Of a stretch of DNA of 64,000 nucleotides, positions 19,590-28,975 are shown one piece after another. The position numbers and the translations under genes are program-made. Origin of the DNA: Gemmatimonadota bacterium (GTDB taxonomy: Bacteria; ARS69); assembly GCA_030747075.1 (NCBI GenBank), contig JASLLL010000012.1:1-64000 (forward strand), given 5' to 3'. Position 1 is the stretch's first letter; each line of letters starts with the position of its first letter. The notes below the pieces were generated by a model. It saw nothing but the letters and a program-made list of their open reading frames with translations, had not been told where the DNA came from and ran no database searches.

Positions 19590-20665
19590 AACTGCTCGTC
19601 GTCTCCAACACCTTCCCGTCCCCGCGCAAACCATACGGCGGCACCTTTGTGAAGGAGCAGGTCGCGGCACTCCGGGCTCTCGGAACCGATGTGGATGTGA
19701 TCGGAGACACCGGAGAGGGGAAAAGCCCGCGGGATATCCTCTGCAAGTACCTCCGGCTCTTTGCGAAGACGGTTCGCGCCGTCTTCCGAACTCGATACGA
19801 TGCCATTCACGCGCACTACATCTTCCCGACCGGCACCATCGCGCTGCTGGCGGCCACCCTCCGGCGAACGCCGGTCATCGTCACTTCGCATCGCGGAGAC
19901 ATCTACCACATGCCGCAGCGCGCCCGCGTGCTTCGCTTCCTCACCGGCTGGACTCTCCGGCGTGCCGCGGCCATCGTGGCGGTCAGCGAAGAACTCAAGG
20001 CCGACATCATCAGCGGCTACGACATCCCCCCCGAGAAGGTCCGCGCGATTCACATGGGAGTGAACACGGACAAGTTCACTCCCGGAAAGAAGGCGGCGGC
20101 AAGGGAGAAGGTGGGGCTGTCGACCGATGGGCCGCAGGCGTTGATGGTTGCGCTGAAGTTCGAGCGGAAGGGCGGGCTGGTGCTTCTGGACGCGCTCTCC
20201 AGGATTCGCGACACCCTCCCCCCCGGACTCCTGGTCCATGTGGTGGGGACTCCGCCGGAAGCTCGCTGGACGGAAGCGGCGGCGGAACACGGCGTCGCGG
20301 ATCTTCTCCGGTTCCACGGATCCATGTCGCACGATGCGGTCGCGTCCTGGATCATGGGATGCGATCTCTTCCTGCTCCCGTCGTACAGCGAGGGACTGCC
20401 GATCTCGCTGTTGGAGGCCATGGCCTCCGGCCGCGCGGTGATCGCTACGCCTGTCGGGGGCGTGCCGGAAGTCGTCCACCACGGCGAAAACGGGCTCCTG
20501 GTGGAACCCGGCGACGCCGCGCAACTGGCGGACGCACTTTCCCGAATGCTCGCGGATGCCAACCTTCGCGACAGCATGGGCGCAGCCGCCCGGACCACCG
20601 TGGAGGCCCACTCCACCAGAGAAAGTGCCGCGGCGGTACTCCGAATCCTGGACGGTATTCTCTAG
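19586..20665 (+). CDS. Second GT4-type glycosyltransferase
   Basis: The 359-residue product begins at ATG 19586, overlapping the previous stop by 4 nt. It has an N-terminal acceptor loop PYGGTFVKEQV, HAHYIFPTG and SHRGDIYHMP, a linker VSEELKADI, and a C-terminal sugar-nucleotide site (LLPSYSEGLPISLLEAMASGRAVIATPVGGVPEV, read in two parts). It is typical of WcaA/RfaG-like family 4 enzymes. With its coupled neighbour it probably adds successive sugars to one glycan. The donor sugars cannot be read from sequence. Confidence 0.9.
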   Translation: MKLLVVSNTFPSPRKPYGGTFVKEQVAALRALGTDVDVIGDTGEGKSPRDILCKYLRLFAKTVRAVFRTRYDAIHAHYIFPTGTIALLAATLRRTPVIVTSHRGDIYHMPQRARVLRFLTGWTLRRAAAIVAVSEELKADIISGYDIPPEKVRAIHMGVNTDKFTPGKKAAAREKVGLSTDGPQALMVALKFERKGGLVLLDALSRIRDTLPPGLLVHVVGTPPEARWTEAAAEHGVADLLRFHGSMSHDAVASWIMGCDLFLLPSYSEGLPISLLEAMASGRAVIATPVGGVPEVVHHGENGLLVEPGDAAQLADALSRMLADANLRDSMGAAARTTVEAHSTRESAAAVLRILDGIL

Positions 20666-20675
20666 ATTCGCCTTG

Positions 20676-20703
20676 CGCGGACGGGCACTCTAGCCGTCCC
20701 GCG
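20676..20703. terminator. Bidirectional stem-loop between convergent ends
   Basis: CGCGGACGG (20676-20684) pairs with CCGTCC-C-GCG (20694-20703) with one bulge, between the glycosyltransferase stop and the stop of the minus-strand HTH fragment. It lacks a long T-run. Confidence 0.45.
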
Positions 20704-20915
20704 GCTCCTTGCTCTCCTTCAGCCGACGCCAGAGGGTCGTGCGACTGATCCCGAGCGCCTGCGCCACCCGTTCCCGATTGCCGCCGTAGCGCTCCATCAT
20801 CCGAAGAAGGTCGGCGGAGTCGTGGCGGCGGCCGGTCTCCCTTCCGCTTCCCGGGGCAGAGGCCGGCTCCGCCGCCGGATCCCGGATCGCTCCGGGGAGA
20901 TCCCCGTCGTGGACG
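20690..20915 (-). pseudogene. C-terminal remnant of an NtrC-type regulator (Fis-like HTH)
   Basis: Reading leftward, the frame gives DLPGAIRDP, a linker, then DLLRMMERYGGNRERVAQALGISRTTLWRRLKE before TAG. This is the Fis-type helix-turn-helix at the end of sigma-54-dependent activators, and DLPGAI resembles the last helix of the AAA+ domain. The ATPase and receiver domains should lie to the right, but there the DNA is instead the end of an unrelated plus-strand gene. The gene is therefore cut at about 20915 and has no plausible start. Confidence 0.65.
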
Positions 20916-21223
20916 CCGGGTGGAGCGCGACAAGTGCGTCCACCCTCGCGCTCTCCGCCTTCCCCAACCCGGCCGGGTCGGGTACTGTGTTCGACTATTC
21001 GATCCCGGCGGCGTCCGGAGAGGGCCACGCCGAGATCACCGTCCACGATGTGGCGGGAAGAGTGGTTCGCGTCCTGTCCGGCGCACCCGGCGGTTCCGGA
21101 CGGCATGCCGTTCCGTGGGACGGTCTGGACGCAAGCGGCCACTCCGTTCCCGCCGGAGTGTACCTCTGCCGGGTCCGGCACGCCGCCGGGTCCGCCACCG
21201 GAAAGGTGACGATCCTCCGATGA
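20900..21223 (+). pseudogene. C-terminal remnant of a FlgD-domain secreted protein
   Basis: The frame contains a complete FlgD-Ig-like module (AFPNPAG, VFDYSIP, VHDVAGRVVRVL, VPWDGLDASG, PAGVYLCRV, GKVTILR) ending at TGA 21221-21223. No signal peptide or body precedes it. Upstream of about 20900 the sequence belongs to the minus-strand HTH remnant. The open frame extends left to 20822 with a possible ATG, but those residues are the antisense of the HTH gene. The next gene starts inside its stop codon (ATGA), so the original operon junction is preserved. Confidence 0.65.
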
Positions 21224-22086
21224 TCCCCCTTCGCATACTGCTCGCTTCGGCGGTCCTCTTCGCGGGGACCGCCTTCGCGGCGGACGCACCCTCCGCCACC
21301 GGCGCGACGACCTACGGTTCTCTTCGCGAAGTCGTACGCGAAGGCCGCCTCGACGCCCGCGTGCGCCTGGACGAGATCACCCCCGGACCGCACACCTATG
21401 CCCTCGGCGCACTGGCGGACCTGGAGGGAGAGGTCACCATCGTGGATGACGAGATCTGGCTCTCGCGGACCGATGAGGACGGCACGGTCGTCACAGAGCG
21501 AATGCGAACCAGCGAGGCGGGTGCGGCCGCGCTCGTCGCGGCAAGAGTGGACGGATGGACGCGTCACTCGGTCGGGCAGGATGTGCCGTTTGAGGAACTG
21601 GACGCTTGGATTCTGAGGAGTGCTCTTGTCGCGGGCGTGGACACTTCGTCCGCGTTCCCGTTCATGGTGGGCGGGTTCGTGCGTGACCTCGACTGGCATG
21701 TCATCGTCGGAGATCGGCTGCCGCCCGGCGCGTCGTCCCACGAGGAGCACATGGCCACCGCCGTGCGCGACTCACTCGATGTGACCCACGCTACGCTCCT
21801 CGGCTTCCACTCCACCCGCCATCACGGCGTCTTCACGCACCACACTACCAACACACACCTGCATGTCGTCATGAAGAAGCCGAACGCGTCCGGCCATGTG
21901 GATGGAGTCACGGTCCCGGCAGGCGCATGGCTCCTTCTGCCGGAGCGCGCACCGGAAGTCCCGGAGGAAGACCCGACGGAGGCAGGCGAAGCGACCGACC
22001 CGACAGACGCAGGCGAAGCGACGGAAGCCGACGATGCCACCAACACGGAGGTCGGCGAGCAAGAAGCCGACCCGGAGGCGAACTAG
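21220..22086 (+). CDS. Secreted acetolactate-decarboxylase-like protein
   Basis: The 288-residue protein starts at ATG 21220, overlapping the upstream stop. Residues 1-20 are a signal peptide ([14 protein letters not shown]). The body resembles the BudA/AlsD family: [30 protein letters not shown], and late in the chain [10 protein letters not shown] (near 212) with SGHVDGV (near 223). This gives the H-x-H...G-H pattern of the family's zinc ligands. Several extra histidines precede it (RHHGVFTHH). A 40-residue tail is acidic and repetitive ([15 protein letters not shown]). Classical enzymes are cytoplasmic and make acetoin. The signal peptide points to another extracytoplasmic substrate, or to a changed role. 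Confidence 0.75.
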   Translation: MIPLRILLASAVLFAGTAFAADAPSATGATTYGSLREVVREGRLDARVRLDEITPGPHTYALGALADLEGEVTIVDDEIWLSRTDEDGTVVTERMRTSEAGAAALVAARVDGWTRHSVGQDVPFEELDAWILRSALVAGVDTSSAFPFMVGGFVRDLDWHVIVGDRLPPGASSHEEHMATAVRDSLDVTHATLLGFHSTRHHGVFTHHTTNTHLHVVMKKPNASGHVDGVTVPAGAWLLLPERAPEVPEEDPTEAGEATDPTDAGEATEADDATNTEVGEQEADPEAN

Positions 22087-23597
22087 CGGAGGATCGTGAC
22101 CTTCTCCATGGCCGATCCGGAGATCGTCCGCACACGGATAAAGTAAACTCCGCCCGCAACCTGTGTGCCTTGCGCGTCCTGACCGTCCCATGCAACGCGA
22201 TGAGTCCCCGTCCGCTCGAAGACCTCTTCGGTGAGGTTCCGTACAACGCGTCCGTGGATGTCATACACATCCACGCGAACGAGCCCGATCGAGTCCTCGC
22301 CGAGCGTGAACTGAACGCCTGCGCTGAGACCCACCGCCGGGTTCGGGTGAACGCTCAGAGAGAGCGGCGTGACCGCAGAGCCATCGGGCAGCGGGCCGAT
22401 GCCTGTTCCGGCACCGCACAGGCTGCCATCTCCTTGATAAGTCCCGCTGTCCGCGGCGCAGATGGCCGCCGTCAGGACTTCGCAAGTGAGGTCGAGCAGG
22501 ATGCAGGCTCCTTCGGCCATGTCACAGGCATCCCCGAATCCGTCTCCATCGCTGTCGATCTGGCTCGGATTGTAGATGTCAGGACAGTTGTCGCACGGAT
22601 CACCGGCGCCGTCGTCGTCACGGTCCTCCTGCCACGGGTTGGGCCGCTCGGGACAGTTGTCTTCGGCGTCCGGCTTCCCGTCGAGATCCCAGTCCCCGGG
22701 TAGATCGACCAGTGGCACGACCAGCACTTCCCCGGAGCGCGGATCCGAGAACGCCACGACCGCCGCCGGCAGGAAGCGTTTCCCCACGGGTGCGTAGGCG
22801 ATCCGGATGCCCATTTCCACCTCCGCGCCAAACTCCGCTTCCCAGACCCTGTTCGCGATGGCGTCCACCACACTTGCCCGTGGGAGAAGACTGAGCCCGG
22901 CGGGCACCTCAAAGCGCGGCCAGACAACGAGAAGCCGCGCAGGTGTCGCCAGGTTGGAAACCGCCACTCGCACATGGGATTCAAACACCGGGAATCCGTT
23001 TGCGGTCCGCACCACGGTCACCAGCTGTTCCCGGTCGTGGCTCGGCTCCTCGCCGCCCGGACCCACGGGAGTCCCGATCACCGTCGCGACGGAGACACCC
23101 GCGCGCTCCGCTGCGGGAATACCGAGCGCATCGCAGACTCCAAGTACCACCTGCTGCGCAACCCCCTGATCCACTGCGGAATGCGGCGAGGTGTCGAAGT
23201 CGAAGCGGCGGGTCTTGTTGGCCCATCGAACGCGCCCGATGCCGCGGTCGATCTTGACGAACTTGGTGTCTCCGGCGTCGTGCGCCTCGGTGAGCAGCCC
23301 TTCCGTCACGATGTCCCCGGGCGCGGGAAGATCATTCACCGCCAGCGCTACCTGCTGGACATCGACGCTTGCGAGCCAGTCGGGGCCGGGCTGGACGTCG
23401 AGCATCCCGGAACTGTAGGCGGGAAGCGTGGACTCGATCTGGTTCTTGTAATCCTGAAGGGTGAGGTTGCGCGGAAGATCCTGCTCGGGCGGGGCCTCGT
23501 CCGCCATCACCCCGGGAGCCGCCGCAACAAGAAGAGCCCCGGCCAACAGTACGCGACAAGCCCGCGCCATCACGAATCTCACGCCACTTCTCCGCAT
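22083..23597 (-). CDS. Secreted thrombospondin-type-3-repeat protein with FlgD-type C-terminus
   Basis: The product has 504 residues from ATG 23597 (GGGAG seven bases upstream). Signal peptide ends near VMA. Residues about 40-310 form an unrecognised globular region with a [19 protein letters not shown]-like beta segment. Residues about 320-375 contain thrombospondin type-3 calcium repeats ([38 protein letters not shown]). The tail has [30 protein letters not shown] (FlgD-Ig-like). It lies 20 nt downstream of the caspase-like gene on the same strand, suggesting one transcript. It could be that protein's substrate, carrier or inhibitor, which is inference. It holds one of the window's few ACGT sites (23395). 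Confidence 0.85.
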   Translation of the reverse strand: MRRSGVRFVMARACRVLLAGALLVAAAPGVMADEAPPEQDLPRNLTLQDYKNQIESTLPAYSSGMLDVQPGPDWLASVDVQQVALAVNDLPAPGDIVTEGLLTEAHDAGDTKFVKIDRGIGRVRWANKTRRFDFDTSPHSAVDQGVAQQVVLGVCDALGIPAAERAGVSVATVIGTPVGPGGEEPSHDREQLVTVVRTANGFPVFESHVRVAVSNLATPARLLVVWPRFEVPAGLSLLPRASVVDAIANRVWEAEFGAEVEMGIRIAYAPVGKRFLPAAVVAFSDPRSGEVLVVPLVDLPGDWDLDGKPDAEDNCPERPNPWQEDRDDDGAGDPCDNCPDIYNPSQIDSDGDGFGDACDMAEGACILLDLTCEVLTAAICAADSGTYQGDGSLCGAGTGIGPLPDGSAVTPLSLSVHPNPAVGLSAGVQFTLGEDSIGLVRVDVYDIHGRVVRNLTEEVFERTGTHRVAWDGQDAQGTQVAGGVYFIRVRTISGSAMEKVTILR

Positions 23598-23617
23598 GAT
23601 AGAACTCCCGGTTGTCA

Positions 23618-24490
23618 TCAAGGGTGCGCTTTCGGGTCACAACCGGAGATGGAGATATAGCAGAAGTAAGTAGATCCCGGATCGGAGTAGACATAGTCGT
23701 ACTCCTCGTTGCTGACACGGGACGACGCGTTGCTGGAGCTGTTCCCGGCGACCAGCGAAACCGGGCAGTGATCGTAACCCCAGGTCCAGAACCCGCCGCT
23801 GTACTGATTGTCGGCCCAGGACTCCGCGATCGAGATGTCGAAGGCGTCGTCGGAAAACCCGCTGTAGCGACCGTTGAAGAGCGTGCTGATCCACATGAGC
23901 CCGTAGAACCCGTTCACCTGATGCAGTTCGTTGTAGGCATTCATCCAGTTTGAATACCCTTCATTGAGGTCGCACATGCTGTGGCAGGACGACAGGTGCA
24001 GGAATTCCAGATCGTGGTCGCCCAGCTCCATGTGCGCCTGCCATGCGCCGCAGTTCCCGCTTCCCGATTCGTCCACGCGCACGCTTCCCCGCCATTCGCC
24101 CGGAGCGCCACCGTTGTGCGAGCCGTGCAGGGCGACCATCAGCGCATCGACATCGTCCACATTGTCGTTGGAATCATCGTCACCCCAACTGACGATGTCG
24201 TCGTCGGTGAACTGGCTGTCGACAATGGTGCCGTTCTTGTAGAAACCGTCCCGGGACCATGCCTTGGAACTGTGTCCACCCGGTGTCGATCCAGAATCGG
24301 TGAAGTCGTCGTACCAGGCGTCCGCCATGTTGTCCCATGAGGAACGAGTGCTGCCCGAGCAGCTGGAGTTCCACTTCGTCACAACGAGAACAAGCGCTTC
24401 CTTTTCGGAAGAGGAGGGAGCGCCCGCCGCAAGGGCGAGGACCGGCAGAAGTGTCGGGAGAGCGATCGCGAAAACGAGGGAGCGAGTCAT
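23618..24490 (-). CDS. Secreted DUF6345-type protein with caspase-like (clan CD) His/Cys motifs
   Basis: This 290-residue protein starts at ATG 24490 with GGAG upstream and has a signal peptide ending LALAAG. The core has [11 protein letters not shown] (His near 121) and [14 protein letters not shown] (Cys near 168). A small hydrophobic strand before H-G and another before S-x-C is the arrangement of clan CD peptidases (caspase, gingipain). I recall a family, DUF6345, with the same layout, and the activity of that family is not established. The region between is aspartate-rich ([20 protein letters not shown]), possibly calcium-binding. It is the first gene of a pair with the thrombospondin-3/FlgD protein. 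Confidence 0.7.
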   Translation of the reverse strand: MTRSLVFAIALPTLLPVLALAAGAPSSSEKEALVLVVTKWNSSCSGSTRSSWDNMADAWYDDFTDSGSTPGGHSSKAWSRDGFYKNGTIVDSQFTDDDIVSWGDDDSNDNVDDVDALMVALHGSHNGGAPGEWRGSVRVDESGSGNCGAWQAHMELGDHDLEFLHLSSCHSMCDLNEGYSNWMNAYNELHQVNGFYGLMWISTLFNGRYSGFSDDAFDISIAESWADNQYSGGFWTWGYDHCPVSLVAGNSSSNASSRVSNEEYDYVYSDPGSTYFCYISISGCDPKAHP

Positions 24491-24588
24491 GCCTCTTCTC
24501 CGGAGGGAGACAGGGAAACGGAAAGCGACCGCATCAGGATATCACTGTTGGCTAGACACATCCACCAGAAACGACCGGTCGGAAGTCA

Positions 24589-26220
24589 TCAAGCCTCACT
24601 TCGTGCGTCCGCCATCCGGTCCGCGACGCGCGTCGCGTTCGCCATCAGGGTGAAGGTGAGGTTCTTTGACGGAAGAAACGGAAATACGGAACCGTCGACC
24701 GCATAGAGGTTCTCCCAGTCGTGGCTGCGCCCTTCCGGGGAGGTGGTGAGCGGCGCGGGCGAAAGCGACATCGGCAGCGTCCCGGCGTAATGGACGCTGG
24801 CGCCCATGGGGCGCGTGTGGGCCATTCCCGGCACCGCGAAGCACCCCAACTCCCGCAGCGCACCACGCACGCGCCGCACCGCCCGGCGGATTCGCCCGGG
24901 CTCCCCGCGTGGCGGTTCGTAACGAATGACAAGCCGCGCGTCCTCGCCCGGCGCCCCGTCCTCCAGCGACAGGTGGCAATCGTCCCGCCGGTGGTCGGAG
25001 AGATTGACATTCACAAGGCCCAGCGCGGCGTGCAGGTTCCCGAACACGCGAAGCGCCGACGCCATGTCGAGCGGAAGGTTCTGAACAATGGGGTGGATCA
25101 TCGTCGCCTTGAGAGTCGTCACAATCCCGTGGATGGAATCGGCCGCGGAGTCCCCGTCGATGCCGAGCAGCACCTGATGGTACTGATAAGTAGCCGGATC
25201 GACCGGCCGACCGGCCATTGCCGGATTCACAAACGGCACGAGAATCTGGCGGTTGTCCATGAGTCCGGGCAGACGCACGCTCCGGCCCGTGTCCCGGCGA
25301 ATCGACTCCATGACGATACGGCCCGTCGAGAGAGTGCCCGCCGCCAGAACCAGAACTTCGACCGGAGTCTCCTCCTCCGCGCCGCCACCGGCTGGCCTCG
25401 ACACAACCCCCAGGACGCGACGGCCTCCGTCGGTCCGGAAGCGAGAGACATAGCGACCGCTCCGGTAACGGAAGCCCGGATGACGCAGGCACTCCTCCAG
25501 CGTGTGGCCGGGTGTGTAGAGCGCTCCCACCGGACACCCCGGCAGGCACCGACCCAGATAGCCGCACGCGCCACGACCGTCGCGGTCCTCCAGGAGAACC
25601 GCCACGCGCGACCGCCCCACGCGGCAGCGGTGCTTGCTCCGGAGAGGCTCGCGGCGATCCCGCGCACGATCCAGCAGCACCCGGGAGTGCTCGTCCAGGT
25701 CGCCCGGAGTGCCCAGGTTCGCATGGACGGGCATCCAGGGAGCGAGATCGTCCTCGACTCCCGTCACGCCGATGCGGGCCGCAATCTCCCCGTACCGGGA
25801 GAGCAGATCATCGGACGAAAGCGGAAACTCCTCCAGATCGGCCGCGCCAAATGGAAACGCCCCGGCAGTCCACGCCTGAGCCAGCCCACCGCGCGCGAAG
25901 GAGATCAGCGGCTCAAACCCCGCGGCCCTGAACTCGAAGGACTCCTCGCGTTCGAACACATACTCCTTCCCGGGAGGGAATCCGTAGTACTCCTTCTCGC
26001 CGCCCGGCAGCGTCAATCCTTCGAAGTGCTCACCGAGAAGATGCCTGACCGGATCGGTCAGGTTCCGCTTCAGGGCCGGGAAGGTGTCGTCCGGGTTGGG
26101 GGGCGCGGGTCCGTCCCGCCCGACATCGAACATCTCCACTTCCCACCCGCGATCCAGGAGCGTTCGGGCAAAGTGCACGCCGCTCGCGCCGGAACCGACG
26201 ACGGTCGCGCGCTTCGTCAT
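24589..26220 (-). CDS. GMC-type FAD-dependent oxidoreductase
   Basis: The 543-residue enzyme has an N-terminal FAD-binding motif (ATVVGSGASGVHFARTLL), a middle ARGGLAQAWTAG segment, and the C-terminal GMC signature DGSVFPFLPSKNLTFTLMANATRVAD with ASVHYAGTLPMS supplying the catalytic-side histidine. An unusual Cys pair region GYLGRCLPGCPVGALYTP occurs in the middle and also appears in some cholesterol-oxidase-like GMC proteins. The alcohol substrate is unknown. Its ATG overlaps the stop of the 155-residue upstream gene by 4 nt, so it is the last gene of a coupled set with that protein and an SDR enzyme. Confidence 0.85.
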   Translation of the reverse strand: MTKRATVVGSGASGVHFARTLLDRGWEVEMFDVGRDGPAPPNPDDTFPALKRNLTDPVRHLLGEHFEGLTLPGGEKEYYGFPPGKEYVFEREESFEFRAAGFEPLISFARGGLAQAWTAGAFPFGAADLEEFPLSSDDLLSRYGEIAARIGVTGVEDDLAPWMPVHANLGTPGDLDEHSRVLLDRARDRREPLRSKHRCRVGRSRVAVLLEDRDGRGACGYLGRCLPGCPVGALYTPGHTLEECLRHPGFRYRSGRYVSRFRTDGGRRVLGVVSRPAGGGAEEETPVEVLVLAAGTLSTGRIVMESIRRDTGRSVRLPGLMDNRQILVPFVNPAMAGRPVDPATYQYHQVLLGIDGDSAADSIHGIVTTLKATMIHPIVQNLPLDMASALRVFGNLHAALGLVNVNLSDHRRDDCHLSLEDGAPGEDARLVIRYEPPRGEPGRIRRAVRRVRGALRELGCFAVPGMAHTRPMGASVHYAGTLPMSLSPAPLTTSPEGRSHDWENLYAVDGSVFPFLPSKNLTFTLMANATRVADRMADARSEA

Positions 26221-26684
26221 GCGCGCCCTCCACTCCTGCGTCGCAGCGCCAGGTGCGCCGGGCCGAATACCGGGATGGAGAACGCCGCAAGCACCGCGAA
26301 AGCCGCCGCGCGAAATGCCGCATCCAGAAACGTGCGCGTGCGACCCGGCGCGGTGACGCGGTCCACGGCGGCGTCCGTCGGGGCGACACTCTCCAGGAGC
26401 GCGACAAGAAGCGACAGTTTCCGGCGAAGCAACCCGCCGCGACGGAAGAGCGCACAGTAGGAGTCGGCGAAGCGCGTCAGTCCGTGACCGCCCTGCGCCA
26501 CTTCGACCACAAGACGATCGAAGGAGTCCGCCCCGCCGGGAGGCTCCACCACCCCTGCCGCGTGCGCCTGCACATACTTCTCCAGAATGAACATGGCGGG
26601 GCCCTCGCCGAGGATGTACCGACCCAGCGTCCGGCCTTCGTCCTCCAGAATCCTCCGGGGCGAACGAACCTCATCCATCGGCAT
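26217..26684 (-). CDS. Hypothetical protein between SDR and GMC oxidoreductase genes
   Basis: This 155-residue frame starts at ATG 26684 (or ATG 26678), inside the end of the SDR gene, and its TGA overlaps the GMC ATG. Translation of all three is therefore coupled. The first 110 residues are mixed (YILGEGPAMFILEKYVQAHAAG, LTRFADSYCALFRRG). The last 40 have a hydrophobic stretch AAFAVLAAFSIPVFGPAHLAL that could anchor in the membrane. No family is recognised, but its position suggests it is an accessory or membrane-docking subunit of the GMC enzyme, which is inference. It carries one of the rare ACGT sites (26330). Confidence 0.75.
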   Translation of the reverse strand: MPMDEVRSPRRILEDEGRTLGRYILGEGPAMFILEKYVQAHAAGVVEPPGGADSFDRLVVEVAQGGHGLTRFADSYCALFRRGGLLRRKLSLLVALLESVAPTDAAVDRVTAPGRTRTFLDAAFRAAAFAVLAAFSIPVFGPAHLALRRRSGGRA

Positions 26685-27582
26685 CCATCTCCTGAATCAT
26701 GGCATCCAGACTCCTCCAGGCACGCCCTTCGCGAGGGCCGGGAAAGTCCGCCCGAGCGGAGCCATCGCACAGGAACGCATAGATCTGCGCGGCCGTCACG
26801 GGAAGCACCGGCCCCGTGACCGATTCGATCGCGCCGAGAACCGCGACCGCCGCGCGGCCGGGAACGCGCAGCAAGCGGGGAGAACGCCCGCACACCGCTT
26901 TCCCGATCCGCGCAAGAAGCTCCGGCCACGGCACCGCCTCCGGGCCGCCCGCGTCCAGAACTTCTCCGTCGAATCGGTCCCCTTCGACGATCCCGGCCAG
27001 CACTTCGGCGACATCGTGCACATGCACCGGCTGCACGCGGGAGTCTCCAAAGAGCGGAACCACCGGAGCGCGAACAGCGCGCGCCAGCGAACGGCCGATG
27101 GTGGACCCGGCACCCAGCACCACCGTAGGCCGCACGATCGTGTGAGCAAGGCCGCTGGCCGCGACGATTCGCTCCGCTTCCGCCTTGGAGAGCGCGTAAG
27201 GGTAATGCCGAACACCCGGATAGGCGGCGGCGATCGTGCTGACATGGAGGAAGCGTTTCCCTCCCGCGCGCACGCACGCATCTACCAGCGCACGCGTGCC
27301 GTCCGCATTGGCGCGAAAGTGCTCTGCGGAGGACGCCTTTCCGGTGAGCGCCGCACAGTGCACGACCACCTCGGCCTCTTCCAGTGCGGCGGCATACCGC
27401 TCCGGGTTCAGGAGATCCCCGGACACACGACGCACGCCGTCCCCATCCGGAAGAGGCCCCGCCCCGCGACACAGGCACGACACGCGACGCCCCCCGCCCG
27501 CAACGCGAGCGAGGAACGCGCGTCCGACAAATCCCGTACCGCCCGTCACAAACAGCGGGGCGCGTGCGCCGTCTTCCCTCAT
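26671..27582 (-). CDS. NAD(P)-dependent epimerase/dehydratase-type SDR
   Basis: The 303-residue protein is an extended short-chain dehydrogenase. The Rossmann motif is GGTGFVGRAFLARV at the N-terminus, then DLLNPE, VVVHCAALTG and the catalytic S...YxxxK as STIAAAYPGVRHYPYALSK. Downstream VRPTVVLGAG and VHVHDVAEVL are typical of NmrA/epimerase-like members. It starts at ATG 27582 with GGTGAG at 6-nt spacing, 23 nt after ahcY. Its end overlaps the start of the 155-residue gene. The substrate is unknown. Coupling with a GMC oxidoreductase suggests successive redox steps on one compound. Confidence 0.85.
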   Translation of the reverse strand: MREDGARAPLFVTGGTGFVGRAFLARVAGGGRRVSCLCRGAGPLPDGDGVRRVSGDLLNPERYAAALEEAEVVVHCAALTGKASSAEHFRANADGTRALVDACVRAGGKRFLHVSTIAAAYPGVRHYPYALSKAEAERIVAASGLAHTIVRPTVVLGAGSTIGRSLARAVRAPVVPLFGDSRVQPVHVHDVAEVLAGIVEGDRFDGEVLDAGGPEAVPWPELLARIGKAVCGRSPRLLRVPGRAAVAVLGAIESVTGPVLPVTAAQIYAFLCDGSARADFPGPREGRAWRSLDAMIQEMDADG

Positions 27583-27605
27583 GCCGGGCTCACCATTCCC
27601 TCCGG

Positions 27606-28910
27606 TCAGTACCGATAAAACTCCGGCTTGTACGGCCCTTCCACCGGAATCCCGAGGTAGTCGGCCTGCTCGGGCGTGAGTTGCGTGAGCTTCACGCCGA
27701 GCTTGCCCAGATGAAGCCTGGCGACTTCCTCGTCGAGGTGCTTCGGCAGCATGAACACGCCCACTTCATAGTCCGAGCGCTTCGCCCACAACTCTATCTG
27801 TGCCAGCACCTGATTCGTGAACGAGTTCGACATCACGAACGACGGATGCCCGGTCGCACAGCCCAGATTCACCAGCCGTCCCTCCGCGAGCAGCAGAATG
27901 TGGTTCCCGGACGGGAGCTTCCATCGGTCGACCTGCGGCTTCACCTCTTCGCGTTCGGCGTTCTTCTGAAGCCAGGACGCTTCGATTTCCGAATCGAAGT
28001 GCCCGATGTTGCAGACGATCGAGTCGTTCTTCATCCGACTCATGTGCTCACCCGTCACGACATCGCAGCACCCGGTCGCCGTGACGAAGATGTCGCCCAC
28101 GGTACAGGCCTCGTCCATGGTCGTGACTTCGTAGCCCTCCATGGCCGCCTGCAACGCGATGATCGGGTCCACTTCCGTGACGAGCACGCGCGCACCGAGG
28201 CTCCGCATGGCGTGCGCGCATCCCTTCCCGACATCTCCGTAACCCGCGACCACCACGACCTTCCCCGCGATCATGATGTCCGTCGCACGCTTGATCCCGT
28301 CCGCAAGAGATTCGCGGCATCCGTAGAGGTTGTCGAACTTGGACTTCGTGACGGAGTCGTTCACATTGATCGCCGGGGCGGACAGCTCTCCCGACTCGTG
28401 CATCTGGTAGAGCCGCCGAACGCCCGTCGTCGTTTCCTCGGTAATCCCGCGGATTCCCTGGAAGTAGTCCGGGTACTTGTCATGGACGAGCTTGGTGAGG
28501 TCCCCCCCGTCGTCGAGAATCATGTTGAGCGGCTGCCCGTCCGGGAAAACCAGCGTCTGTTCGATGCACCAGTCGTACTCCTCTTCCGTCTCGCCCTTCC
28601 ATGCGTAGACGGGCACGCCGGTGACGGCGATGGCCGCCGCGGCATGGTCCTGCGTGGAGAAGATGTTGCAGCTCGACCACTGTACTTCGGCGCCGAGTTC
28701 GCGGAGCGTTTCGATGAGCACCGCCGTCTGGATCGTCATGTGAAGACACCCGGCGATCCGTGCACCGGCCAGCGGCTTCTCCTTGCCGAACTTCCCGCGA
28801 AGCGCCATCAGCCCGGGCATTTCCTGCTCGGCCAGCGTCATCTCCCGCCGGCCCCAGTCGGCCAGCGTGATGTCGAGAACCTTGTATCCGGGTTTCGTCG
28901 TCGTGTTCAA
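27606..28910 (-). CDS. ahcY: Adenosylhomocysteinase
   Basis: The enzyme splits S-adenosylhomocysteine into adenosine and homocysteine in the cytoplasm, completing the methyl cycle. At 434 residues it is the usual bacterial length. Visible signatures are [41 protein letters not shown], the NAD loop [43 protein letters not shown] and the C-terminal KPEFYRY. It starts at TTG 28910 with AAGGAG at 7-nt spacing. No in-frame ATG fits. It lies 65 nt downstream of the ArsR-methyltransferase regulator gene, the partner expected for a SahR-type system. Confidence 0.96.
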   Translation of the reverse strand: MNTTTKPGYKVLDITLADWGRREMTLAEQEMPGLMALRGKFGKEKPLAGARIAGCLHMTIQTAVLIETLRELGAEVQWSSCNIFSTQDHAAAAIAVTGVPVYAWKGETEEEYDWCIEQTLVFPDGQPLNMILDDGGDLTKLVHDKYPDYFQGIRGITEETTTGVRRLYQMHESGELSAPAINVNDSVTKSKFDNLYGCRESLADGIKRATDIMIAGKVVVVAGYGDVGKGCAHAMRSLGARVLVTEVDPIIALQAAMEGYEVTTMDEACTVGDIFVTATGCCDVVTGEHMSRMKNDSIVCNIGHFDSEIEASWLQKNAEREEVKPQVDRWKLPSGNHILLLAEGRLVNLGCATGHPSFVMSNSFTNQVLAQIELWAKRSDYEVGVFMLPKHLDEEVARLHLGKLGVKLTQLTPEQADYLGIPVEGPYKPEFYRY

Positions 28911-28975
28911 GAAAGATCTCCTTCCGTGGAATGGTCCTCCGCGAAGCCCGTCCGGGCAAGCGCGAAGGGTTGAGG

